Positions 1 through 6,067 of a stretch of 6,067 nt of DNA are shown here, piece after piece (the first letter of the stretch is position 1; every line of letters begins with the position of its first letter). The position numbers and the translations under genes are program-made. The stretch spans positions 1 through 6,067 of the forward strand of contig JANYKF010000359.1 of assembly GCA_025361665.1 (NCBI GenBank), written 5' to 3'. This DNA comes from Clostridiaceae bacterium. GTDB taxonomy: Bacteria; Bacillota; Clostridia; DSM-8532. The notes below the pieces were generated by a model. The model made no database searches and was not told the origin of the DNA. It was given only the letters and a program-made list of their open reading frames with translations.

Positions 1-1
1 C

Positions 2-967
2 CCGCAGATCGGCGCAATGTTCAATGGCGATCGGGCGCGCAAGCAATCCCTCGTGGATTTCGGCTTCCGCCTGCCGTCTGCTTATGACAACCGGCCGCTG
101 ACATTTGCCGAATTCAACCAGCGCGCGCACCAGTTCATCTACGTCAGCGCGACTCCGGCCCAGTACGAACGGCAGCTGTCGGCCGAGGTCGTGGAGCAGA
201 TCATCCGCCCCACGGGCCTGATCGATCCGGAAATCACCGTCAAACCCGTAAAAGGGCAGATTGATGACCTGATGGAGGAAATCCGCACGGTCACCGCCCG
301 GAACGAACGCGTACTCGTCACCACGCTGACGAAGCGCATGGCGGAGGATCTCACGAAGTATTTCGAGGACCTGGGCATCAAGGTCCGATACCTTCATTCC
401 GACGTAGCCACCATGGAGCGAATTGAAATTCTCCGCGACCTGCGACTCGGCATCTTCGACGTGCTGATCGGCATCAACCTGCTCCGGGAAGGATTGGACC
501 TGCCGGAGGTATCCCTTGTGGCCATCCTCGATGCGGACAAGGAGGGTTTCCTCCGTTCCGAAACAGCCCTCATCCAGACGGTCGGCCGTGCCGCCCGCAA
601 TGTCGGGGGTCGCGTCATCATGTACGCCGACCAGATGACGAAATCCATGCGTTTCGCGATCAGCGAAACAAACCGGCGCCGTCAGATCCAGCATGAATTC
701 AATGTGAAGAACGGCATCGAGCCGAAATCCATACAAAAGGGGATCAGCAATGTCCTGGAAGCGACGAAAGCGGCCGAACCGTCCCAGCCGTTCCGCCCGG
801 TACGGGATGAGGGATTGTCCGTGCTGGATCGCAGCGGTCTGAAGGCGCTGATGGAAAGCCTGACGAAGGAAATGAAGATTGCCGCACGGGAACTGGAATT
901 TGAACGTGCTGCCGCATTGCGGGACAAAATCGTCATGCTGCAGCGCGAGATGGAAGGAAAAACATAA
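2..967 (+). CDS. uvrB: UvrABC excinuclease subunit B, C-terminal half (5'-truncated)
   Basis: UvrB is the DNA-loading helicase-like subunit of cytoplasmic nucleotide-excision repair; it receives damaged DNA from UvrA and recruits UvrC. The reading frame is already open at base 2 ([10 protein letters not shown]), so the gene begins upstream; 321 residues are visible of about 660-670 usual for the family. Counting from the first visible residue, IYVSATP is at 46-52, helicase motif V ([17 protein letters not shown]) at 153-169, the [10 protein letters not shown] segment at 177-186 and motif VI ([11 protein letters not shown], with the arginine finger region) at 190-200. The C-terminal UVR domain, which contacts UvrC and UvrA, is at about 280-315 ([13 protein letters not shown]). 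No frameshift or missing motif is seen in the visible part. The first visible ATG (base 17) is internal, not the start. The glycosylase gene follows after 3 nt. Identification is secure. Confidence 0.97.
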   Translation, partial: PQIGAMFNGDRARKQSLVDFGFRLPSAYDNRPLTFAEFNQRAHQFIYVSATPAQYERQLSAEVVEQIIRPTGLIDPEITVKPVKGQIDDLMEEIRTVTARNERVLVTTLTKRMAEDLTKYFEDLGIKVRYLHSDVATMERIEILRDLRLGIFDVLIGINLLREGLDLPEVSLVAILDADKEGFLRSETALIQTVGRAARNVGGRVIMYADQMTKSMRFAISETNRRRQIQHEFNVKNGIEPKSIQKGISNVLEATKAAEPSQPFRPVRDEGLSVLDRSGLKALMESLTKEMKIAARELEFERAAALRDKIVMLQREMEGKT

Positions 968-970
968 AGA

Positions 971-1732
971 ATGGCCCTGATCCAGGAAGAAACAGTGTGG
1001 CTGCGTCCTGGCTATCATCATTCCTGGGAGCCTTTCCTGGATGAAAAGACAAAAAGGCTGCTCGGCTGCATCGAAAAAGCGGCAGGTTTGAATATCCTGC
1101 CGGAATCCGGATCCGTCCTGCGCTTTCTCCGTACGGACATCGGCCGGCTGAAGGTCGTCATTCTCGGGCAGGATCCGTATCCTACGCCCGGTGCGGCTAC
1201 GGGTCGCGCTTTCGAGGTCGGCGGCCTGAAATCCTGGTCGGACCCGTTCCGCCAGGTTTCCCTGAAGAACATCATCCGGCTGGTCTGGTGTGCGGGAAAT
1301 GGGATCCGTCCTTTCGTGCAGGATCGACAGTATGACAAAGTTCTCTCTTATTCACAAATAAGGAAGGAAATGGATGATGGTTTGTTCGCCCTGGCAACAC
1401 CGGATCGGCTCTTTCAATCCTGGGAAGGGCAAGGTGTCCTGCTGCTGAACACGTCCCTCACGGTATCTCCCGGCAAACCTGGCGCGCACAGGGAGCATTG
1501 GCTTCCTTTCACCCGTTCGGTTCTTCTCCATCTGGCCGAAGTCCGGCCGGATCTGGCCTGGTTTCTCTGGGGCAGCCAGGCGCATGCGCATGCACCGCTT
1601 CTTGGAAAGGCCCGCAAGTATTCGTCCCGTCATCCGATGCTGTGTTCACCTGCGTATCCGGAAGATTTTCTGAGGAACCCCTGTTTTCACGAGACCGCCG
1701 GATTTGTGGACTGGACGGGAATCCGGGCTTGA
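971..1732 (+). CDS. Divergent uracil-DNA glycosylase (family 1/UNG-like)
   Basis: Likely a base-excision repair glycosylase that removes uracil from DNA, or a relative with altered specificity. The protein has 253 residues, slightly longer than typical UNG (about 220-230). Seen: VVILGQDPYP at 62-71, the water-activating loop with D68 matching E. coli D64; GRAFEV at 78-83, F81 matching the uracil-stacking Phe; SLKNI at 97-101; QGVLLLNTSLTV at 154-165, N160 matching the uracil-reading Asn; and FLWGSQA at 198-204. The oddities are in the active site. The His of GQDPYH is Pro, as I recall from poxvirus D4. The HPSPLS catalytic-His loop aligns with SPAYPE (226-231), so that His appears to be Ala228, although HP at 221-222 nearby leaves some alignment doubt. 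About 15-20 extra residues lie at 107-140. The ATG at 971 fits the uvrB junction; the nearest SD-like run, GGAAGGA (952-958), is 12 nt away, a long spacing, so coupling to uvrB translation is likely. I left the symbol empty because it is not a canonical ung. Confidence 0.85.
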   Translation: MALIQEETVWLRPGYHHSWEPFLDEKTKRLLGCIEKAAGLNILPESGSVLRFLRTDIGRLKVVILGQDPYPTPGAATGRAFEVGGLKSWSDPFRQVSLKNIIRLVWCAGNGIRPFVQDRQYDKVLSYSQIRKEMDDGLFALATPDRLFQSWEGQGVLLLNTSLTVSPGKPGAHREHWLPFTRSVLLHLAEVRPDLAWFLWGSQAHAHAPLLGKARKYSSRHPMLCSPAYPEDFLRNPCFHETAGFVDWTGIRA

Positions 1733-1802
1733 ACAACGGGCTTGAACGTGGGGCTTGAACAACGGGCTTGAACGTGGGGCCTGAACAACGGGCTTGAACG
1801 TG
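1725..1802 (+). repeat. Tandem repeat: six 13-bp units (three 26-bp pairs)
   Basis: Units alternate between type A, GGGCTTGAACAAC (1725-1737, 1751-1763, 1777-1789) and type B, GGGCTTGAACGTG (1738-1750, 1764-1776, 1790-1802). The only deviation is one T-to-C change in the third A unit (GGGCCTGAACAAC). The array fills exactly 78 bp, starts 8 nt before the end of the glycosylase gene so that the gene's TGA stop lies in the first unit, and ends 4 nt before the -35 box of the lepA promoter. The units touch without spacers, which excludes CRISPR. Near-identity of the copies suggests recent slippage and possible length variation between strains. Whether it binds a regulator is unknown. Confidence 0.95.
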
Positions 1803-1806
1803 GGAA

Positions 1807-1835
1807 TTGTACGGCCCCTCAGGCCGTGATATAAT
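1807..1835 (+). promoter_or_regulatory. Probable housekeeping sigma promoter for lepA-hemW
   Basis: A perfect -10 hexamer TATAAT lies at 1830-1835, preceded by TG at 1827-1828 (extended -10, TGATATAAT). A partial -35, TTGTAC, is at 1807-1812 with the ideal 17-bp spacer; only the TTG half matches consensus, which the extended -10 could compensate. Transcription would start near 1842, leaving a leader of about 40 nt before the lepA ATG. The location directly upstream of lepA, after the repeat array, supports the call. It is the best promoter-like sequence I see in the window. Confidence 0.7.
1811..1827. promoter_or_regulatory. Perfect 6-bp inverted repeat inside the promoter spacer
   Basis: ACGGCC (1811-1816) and GGCCGT (1822-1827) are exact inverted copies around a 5-nt loop CCTCA. 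The dyad lies between the -35 and -10 boxes, where a bound repressor or MerR-type activator would act. It could also fold in RNA read through from the glycosylase gene, but no U-run follows, so it is not a typical intrinsic terminator. The dyad is visible; an operator role is inference. Confidence 0.4.
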
Positions 1836-1871
1836 CAGGAAACTTATAGGCAGCGCAATCAGAAACATTCC

Positions 1872-1877
1872 GGGAGG
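1872..1877 (+). promoter_or_regulatory. lepA ribosome binding site
   Basis: GGGAGG sits 4 nt before the ATG at 1882. It decides the lepA start: the same frame is open back to a TTG at 1807, but that codon falls in the promoter's -35 box, would add 25 residues absent from the family, and has no Shine-Dalgarno sequence. Confidence 0.8.
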
Positions 1878-1881
1878 CAGC

Positions 1882-3693
1882 ATGGCCAGTGCCAGACAGT
1901 TACTCATCCGCAATTTCTGCATCATCGCCCATATCGACCACGGCAAGTCCACCCTCGCGGATCGGCTGCTGGAGATGACGGGCGTTCTCACCGAACGCGA
2001 AATGGAAGACCAGGTCCTCGACAACATGGACATCGAACGGGAGCGCGGCATCACCATCAAAGCGCAGGCCGTCCGCATGGTTCACACTGCCAGGGATGGC
2101 AAGGAATACGTTTTCAACCTGATCGACACCCCCGGGCATGTCGATTTCAATTATGAGGTATCACGCAGCATCGCCGCCTGCGAAGGAGCCGTCCTGGTTG
2201 TGGATGCTTCCCAGGGCATCGAGGCGCAGACCCTGGCCAATGTCTATCTGGCGCTCGAACACAACCTGGAGATCATCCCGGTCATCAACAAAGTGGATCT
2301 GCCCAGCGCGCGGCCGGAAGAAACAATCCGCGAGATCGAGGATGTCATCGGTCTTGTGGCACAGGATGCCCCGCGGATTTCCGCCAAAAACGGCCTGAAT
2401 ATCGAAGAAGTGCTTGAACGGATTGTGGAACGGGTTCCGCCGCCCGAGGGGGACGAGTGGGCTTCTGCGCGCGCCCTCATTTTCGATTCGTACTACGACA
2501 GCTACAAGGGGGTCGTCTGCTATGTCCGGGTGATGGAAGGCAGCATTTCCGCCGGCCAGTCCATCCGCATGATGTATACCGGTAAAGAATTCACGGTAAC
2601 GGAAATCGGATACATGCGGCCGGGTTCTCTCCTTCCGTTTGGACGCCTGCTGGCGGGTGATGTCGGATACATCTGCGCCAGTATCAAGAACATGCGGGAC
2701 ACGCATGTCGGCGATACGATCACCACTTCGGACAATCCGGCCAAAGAACCGCTGCCGGGCTACAAGAAGGCCGTTCCGATGGTTTTCTGCGGTATCTATC
2801 CAGCAGACGGATCCAAGTACGGGGACCTGCGCGACGCGCTGGAAAAGCTCCAACTCAACGATGCGGCCCTGCTGTTCGAGGCGGAGTCCTCCGTTGCCCT
2901 CGGTTTCGGTTTCCGTTGCGGCTTCCTCGGCCTGCTCCACATGGAAATTGTCCAGGAGCGGCTCGAACGCGAATACAACATGGACCTCGTCACAACCGCC
3001 CCGTCTGTCATCTACAAAGTGAAACGGACGGACGGTACGGTCTTCGATCTGGACAACCCCAGCAATCTGCCCGACATCGCGGAGATCGATTCCATGGAGG
3101 AACCGATGGTGAAGGCCACCATCATGACGCCTACCGAGTATGTCGGCAACATCATGGAACTCTGCCAGGACAGGCGCGGCACCTATATCAGCATGGAGTA
3201 CATGGAAGCCACGCGGGTTATCCTGCATTACGAGATGCCGCTCAATGAAATCATCTATGATTTCTTCGACGCGTTGAAGAGCCGGACGAAAGGGTATGCG
3301 TCCCTCGATTATGAACTGACCGGGTACCGCGCCTCAAAACTCGTGAGGCTTGACATCAAGCTCAACAACGAGACCGTGGACGCCCTCTCCTTCATCGTCC
3401 ATGCGGACAAGGCCTATGCCAGGGGACGCCGCATGGCGGAGAAGCTGAAGGACACCATTCACAGGCAGATGTTCGAGATCCCCATCCAGGCCTGCATCGG
3501 CGGCAAGATCATCGCGCGCGAGACCGTGAGCGCCTACCGCAAGGACGTGCTCGCCAAGTGCTATGGCGGAGACATTTCCCGCAAGCGGAAACTGCTGGAG
3601 AAGCAGAAGGAAGGCAAAAAGCGGATGCGCCAGGTCGGCAGCGTGGAAGTGCCCCAGGAAGCCTTCATGACCGTGCTGAAGCTGGACACGTGA
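1882..3693 (+). CDS. lepA: Elongation factor 4 (LepA) translational GTPase
   Basis: LepA/EF-4 is a ribosome-dependent GTPase that acts on initiation or elongating ribosomes and is linked to ribosome assembly and translation under stress. The 603-residue product matches the usual length of about 600. Domain I carries all G motifs: G1 AHIDHGKST at 16-24, G2 RERGITIKA with T58, G3 DTPGH at 82-86 with the catalytic His86, G4 NKVD at 136-139, and G5 SAKNG at 167-171. The EF-G-like domains II, III and V follow, with family-typical stretches such as [14 protein letters not shown]. The protein ends in the LepA-specific C-terminal domain, including [15 protein letters not shown] near the end. It contains no domain IV of the EF-G type, as expected. 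The sequence reads most like clostridial LepA proteins. hemW follows 65 nt downstream with no convincing terminator between, so the two are probably co-transcribed. Nothing in the gene looks damaged. Confidence 0.98.
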   Translation: MASARQLLIRNFCIIAHIDHGKSTLADRLLEMTGVLTEREMEDQVLDNMDIERERGITIKAQAVRMVHTARDGKEYVFNLIDTPGHVDFNYEVSRSIAACEGAVLVVDASQGIEAQTLANVYLALEHNLEIIPVINKVDLPSARPEETIREIEDVIGLVAQDAPRISAKNGLNIEEVLERIVERVPPPEGDEWASARALIFDSYYDSYKGVVCYVRVMEGSISAGQSIRMMYTGKEFTVTEIGYMRPGSLLPFGRLLAGDVGYICASIKNMRDTHVGDTITTSDNPAKEPLPGYKKAVPMVFCGIYPADGSKYGDLRDALEKLQLNDAALLFEAESSVALGFGFRCGFLGLLHMEIVQERLEREYNMDLVTTAPSVIYKVKRTDGTVFDLDNPSNLPDIAEIDSMEEPMVKATIMTPTEYVGNIMELCQDRRGTYISMEYMEATRVILHYEMPLNEIIYDFFDALKSRTKGYASLDYELTGYRASKLVRLDIKLNNETVDALSFIVHADKAYARGRRMAEKLKDTIHRQMFEIPIQACIGGKIIARETVSAYRKDVLAKCYGGDISRKRKLLEKQKEGKKRMRQVGSVEVPQEAFMTVLKLDT

Positions 3694-3758
3694 TTTCCTG
3701 AGGGGAACCCCGGCGCCATTGTTTTCCGGCTTCATCGAGGATGCAGGGGGAGTGAACC

Positions 3759-4892
3759 ATGGAGCCCATCGGATTATACATCCATATTCCGTTCTGCCTG
3801 AAAAAGTGCAGCTATTGCGACTTTGCCTCAGTGGCCGGCCGGCTTGAAATCCTGCCGGCCTATCTGTCTGCGCTGGAAGTGGAATTGGCCATGCAGGCGC
3901 GCCGCTGGCCCGGCCGGATCGCTGAAACCATCTTCATCGGCGGCGGCACGCCATCCATTCTGCAGCCAGGGGATTATCGGGCGCTGATGGAAGCGGTCCG
4001 CAGGAACTTTCCCGTCGGGGATAACGCGGAAATTAGCCTTGAGTCGAACCCCGGGACCATCACGGCGGAAAAGGCCGAAGCCATGCGGAGTGCAGGCATC
4101 AACCGGATCAGCATGGGTGTTCAGGCGGTGCAGGATCCGCTCCTTCATGCCATGGGACGCATCCACCGGCGGACGGACACGGAAGAAGCCGTGAAACTGT
4201 TTCATGAAGCAGGTTTTGCGAATCTGAACCTGGACCTGATGTTCGGCCTGCCGGACCAGACCGCGGACATGTGGCGGGAATCTCTTGCATATGCCATGTC
4301 GGCATCCGTCACGCACCTGTCATGCTACAGCCTGTCCATCGAAGCGAATACCCCCTGGGGCATCCGGTTTCAGGAAGGGCGTCTTTCTCCGGCATCCGAT
4401 GAGCTGGATCGCCTTCTGTATCATGAAGCCCGCAGGATGTTGGCCAGGGAAGGATTTGTGCATTATGAGCTGTCGAATTTCGCGAAGCCCGGCTATTCAT
4501 GCAGGCACAATCTGATATACTGGAACCGGAAAGACTATCTTGGCATTGGTGCCGCGGCCCATTCCCTGATGGGGAATCTCCGATTCGCGAATACATCGGA
4601 TCCGGATGCCTACATCCATTCCATGAACGCCGGGATGCCGCTTCTATCCGAATCCGCCCTGCTCAGCCGGAATGAGGCGCTTTCGGAGCGCATGCTGATG
4701 GGGATGCGCCTGATGGAAGGCGTCCGGCTGGATGCCGTATCCGCAGAATTCGGCCTGGACGTGGCAGGTCGATTTGCCGGTGAGATCAAGTCTCTCCTGC
4801 GGGACGGGCTGGTCTTTTTGGAAGATCCTGTTTTGCGGCTGACGGAAAAAGGGTATGATCTCGCCAACCAGGTATTCATGGCTTTTGTCTGA
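3759..4892 (+). CDS. hemW: Radical SAM family haem chaperone HemW
   Basis: HemW is a cytoplasmic radical-SAM protein that binds haem and delivers it to respiratory or other haem proteins; it was long annotated as an oxygen-independent coproporphyrinogen III oxidase (HemN-like). The 377-residue length equals typical HemW and is shorter than true HemN. The 4Fe-4S/SAM motif CLKKCSYC has Cys13, Cys17 and Cys20 (CxxxCxxC) and is followed by DF rather than the additional HemN cysteine. The glycine-rich SAM motif GGGTPS is at 61-66, ESNPGT at 95-100, DLMFGLPDQT at 159-168, and the HemW-typical HNLIYW and GIGAAAHS at 250-255 and 262-269. The C-terminal HemW domain ends in ANQVFMAFV. The start has a strong Shine-Dalgarno run, AGGGGGAG at 3745-3752, 6 nt before ATG. 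The lepA-hemW order is common in Bacillota, which supports the chaperone assignment over HemN. No haem-biosynthesis genes are in view. Confidence 0.94.
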   Translation: MEPIGLYIHIPFCLKKCSYCDFASVAGRLEILPAYLSALEVELAMQARRWPGRIAETIFIGGGTPSILQPGDYRALMEAVRRNFPVGDNAEISLESNPGTITAEKAEAMRSAGINRISMGVQAVQDPLLHAMGRIHRRTDTEEAVKLFHEAGFANLNLDLMFGLPDQTADMWRESLAYAMSASVTHLSCYSLSIEANTPWGIRFQEGRLSPASDELDRLLYHEARRMLAREGFVHYELSNFAKPGYSCRHNLIYWNRKDYLGIGAAAHSLMGNLRFANTSDPDAYIHSMNAGMPLLSESALLSRNEALSERMLMGMRLMEGVRLDAVSAEFGLDVAGRFAGEIKSLLRDGLVFLEDPVLRLTEKGYDLANQVFMAFV

Positions 4893-4982
4893 ACTCCGGA
4901 ATCAACCCGGACAGATCCAATCGATGGTCGTTTTTGCGGCGTGTGTGGAAACGGCACGAATCATATTGAACCGGCATTCGGC

Positions 4983-4988
4983 AGGAGG
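4983..4988 (+). promoter_or_regulatory. Ribosome binding site of the cheA-like gene
   Basis: A consensus AGGAGG lies 8 nt before ATG 4997. It fixes the start of this gene. I found no convincing promoter in the 104-bp gap after hemW (4893-4996); a 5-bp dyad TCCGG/CCGGA at 4895-4911 is followed by T5 only at 4931-4935, too far for a standard terminator. Confidence 0.85.
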
Positions 4989-4996
4989 CGCGGAAG

Positions 4997-6067
4997 ATGG
5001 ACAGGGTGGAGAGCGGTGGCGTTGTGTCACCGGGTTTGAACGAAATCAGCAGGGGTTACCAGGATGATTTCAGGCAGGAGATTCGGGGCGTTCTCGATGA
5101 AATCGACATGTCCCTCGTGAATCTCGAAGCGGAACCCGCCGATCGGGAGCAGCTTTATCAGGTTTTCTGCCGATTCCATACGATCGGCGGCCTCAGCGGC
5201 CTGCTTCAGGAACAGACAGCCAGGCGGCTGGCACAGGCATCGGAGGATATCCTCGAGGCCGTGCGCAAATACCGGCCGGCCATGGAAACACCCGTCATCA
5301 ACGACCTCGTGCAGTCCTCGCAGTTTCTCCGCCGAATCGCGTCGAATCCGTCGATTCTCGGCGATTCCCGTTTTTCGGGGGAGGTCAGCCAGCTTCTGGT
5401 CGGTATGCGGCAGTCACGGAACGATCTGGTGATGGCAGTGCGCCAGCCCCTGGAGCACGAGACCCGGCTCGGGGAGATCCTGATTCATGAGGGATCCATG
5501 GTGCAGTCCGATGTGGAGGCCGTCCTCGCGCAGCAGATGAAACAGCCCGGGAGAATGAAATTCGGTGAAATCCTCCTCAGGGAAAAGCGGGTGGAGGCTT
5601 CGGACGTCATCCGGGCAATCCGTATGCAGAAAATCCGAAGCGCCGCGCCGGCCGGGCAGTCGGTCAAGGTTCCCCTGGAACGCATGGACCAGCTGGTTGC
5701 GCTGGTCGATCTCGTGCGGAATCGGTGCGGAAGCATTCATGCGGAGTCGCTCCTGCGTTTTGGCAACAAGGATCGGTTTTCCGCCGAGTCCTCCGGCATG
5801 GCGGCACAGCTGGAGGATCTGCGGCGCATTTTGGGCGACCTCCGGATGGTGACGCTGCAGCAGGTATTCACCCGGTTTTCTCAGACCATCGGGTCCCTGC
5901 TGGAAGAAAAGAAGAAGACGGTGCGGATTTCGACGATGGGCGAAGGGACCGAGATGGATGTGGAAATGGCGGATCAGCTCCTGCGCGAGGACGGCCTCCA
6001 CATCGGACTGCACCATGGATCCCTCATGAATCAGGATCTCCCCGAGCCGGGTCTCGTGCTCCAGGGG
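4997..6067 (+). CDS. CheA-like histidine kinase, 3'-incomplete; last 29 codons are an inverted copy
   Basis: CheA-type kinases pass phosphoryl groups from an HPt histidine to response regulators, usually for chemotaxis. Residues about 20-115 form an HPt (P1) domain with the phospho-acceptor candidate His61 in FCRFHTIGGLSGLL; the usual HTIKG lysine is glycine here. Two related modules follow, LGEILIHEG (158-166) and FGEILLREK (189-197), each with a short helical tail. Residues about 222-280 resemble the CheA dimerisation domain (VKVPLERMDQLVALVDLV). RMVTLQQVFTRF (283-294) and GEGTEMD (315-321) match the beginning of the CheA ATPase domain, though the usual MVP and FPR residues are altered. Residues 1-328 are supported. 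Residues 329-357 (5981-6067) are the antisense reading of codons 151-179 and replace the expected HLxRNxxDHG N-box, so the real C-terminal part (rest of ATPase and any CheW-like domain) is missing here. Without it I cannot say whether this is the main chemotaxis CheA or a paralogue. Confidence 0.85.
   Translation, partial: MDRVESGGVVSPGLNEISRGYQDDFRQEIRGVLDEIDMSLVNLEAEPADREQLYQVFCRFHTIGGLSGLLQEQTARRLAQASEDILEAVRKYRPAMETPVINDLVQSSQFLRRIASNPSILGDSRFSGEVSQLLVGMRQSRNDLVMAVRQPLEHETRLGEILIHEGSMVQSDVEAVLAQQMKQPGRMKFGEILLREKRVEASDVIRAIRMQKIRSAAPAGQSVKVPLERMDQLVALVDLVRNRCGSIHAESLLRFGNKDRFSAESSGMAAQLEDLRRILGDLRMVTLQQVFTRFSQTIGSLLEEKKKTVRISTMGEGTEMDVEMADQLLREDGLHIGLHHGSLMNQDLPEPGLVLQG
5447..5533 (+). 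repeat. Left arm of 87-bp perfect inverted repeat
   Basis: This arm encodes residues 151-179 of the CheA-like protein (PLEHETRLGEILIHEG... to LAQ), including the first LGEIL module. It matches the reverse complement of 5981-6067 at every base; paired positions sum to 11514. Identity stops at 5534/5980. It is the arm that fits the protein family, so it is the original copy. Confidence 0.97.
5981..6067 (-). repeat. Right arm of 87-bp perfect inverted repeat at the window end
   Basis: This is the exact reverse complement of 5447-5533 and reaches the last base given, so the match may continue beyond it. The arms are separated by 447 bp (5534-5980). Read on the minus strand, it gives the same residues as the left arm. 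The extreme position, lack of any mismatch and break in CheA domain logic suggest a chimeric junction at 5980/5981 rather than a natural duplication. Confidence 0.95.

Noticed and set aside
1725..1802. CRISPR-like array
   Set aside because: The 13-bp units touch each other with no unique spacers, and no cas genes are nearby.
1807..1881. A 25-residue N-terminal extension of LepA starting at TTG 1807
   Set aside because: The segment contains the promoter and the ribosome binding site, has no Shine-Dalgarno of its own, and the family starts close to [14 protein letters not shown].
2161..3228. A 355-residue open frame on the minus strand
   Set aside because: It lies wholly antisense to lepA, whose plus-strand frame is unambiguous; long antisense frames are common in GC-rich genes.
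3694..3758. Terminator between lepA and hemW
   Set aside because: Only 4-bp pairings such as GGGG/CCCC with a 2-nt loop or short CCGG palindromes are present, none followed by a proper T-run.
4895..4935. Intrinsic terminator after hemW
   Set aside because: The TCCGG/CCGGA stem is only 5 bp and the T5 run starts 19 nt after it, so the geometry is wrong.
4952..4970. Sigma-54-type promoter upstream of the cheA-like gene (CGGCAC ... TTGA)
   Set aside because: The spacing between the two elements is 8 rather than 5 nt and the invariant GC of the -12 element is missing.
5414..6016. A 200-residue open frame on the minus strand under the cheA-like gene
   Set aside because: Its first residues repeat the CheA-like protein because it starts in the inverted right arm; the rest is the antisense of the cheA-like gene and resembles no family.

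Overview
The window looks like a chromosomal fragment from a GC-rich member of the Bacillota, Clostridia-like. The main reasons are a LepA that reads like clostridial LepA along its whole length, and the lepA-hemW gene pair, a common order in that phylum. All five genes lie on the + strand and are tightly packed. The window starts inside uvrB and ends inside a cheA-like gene. It may be an entire short contig, because the right end shows a structure typical of contig-end artefacts.

Layout. (1) 2-967: C-terminal half of uvrB, the nucleotide-excision repair helicase subunit. (2) 971-1732: a divergent family-1-like uracil-DNA glycosylase, only 3 nt after uvrB and probably co-transcribed with it. 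Two active-site histidines of classical UNG appear to be replaced. (3) 1725-1881: an unusual intergenic stretch. It holds six 13-bp units (three 26-bp pairs) that begin inside the glycosylase stop region. A good extended -10 promoter follows, with a perfect inverted repeat between its boxes, and then the lepA ribosome binding site. (4) 1882-3693: complete lepA (EF-4). (5) 3759-4892: complete hemW, the radical-SAM haem chaperone. (6) 4997 to the right end: a CheA-like chemotaxis/two-component kinase with an HPt domain, two LGEIL-type modules, a dimerisation region and the beginning of the kinase domain.

The genes form two functional groups. uvrB and the glycosylase are DNA repair genes. lepA and hemW are housekeeping genes that probably share the promoter at 1807-1835. 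The cheA-like gene has its own strong Shine-Dalgarno sequence and is probably a separate signalling locus.

The observation most in need of checking is at the right end. Bases 5981-6067 are the exact reverse complement of 5447-5533, 87 bp without a mismatch. The plus-strand frame stays open through this inverted copy, so the cheA-like protein appears to run on, but its last 29 residues are an antisense reading of its own residues 151-179. The simplest explanation is a chimeric join at a contig end. A real inverted repeat, such as an invertible segment, is the less likely alternative. No clearly novel system is visible; the rest is ordinary housekeeping sequence with the specific oddities listed.
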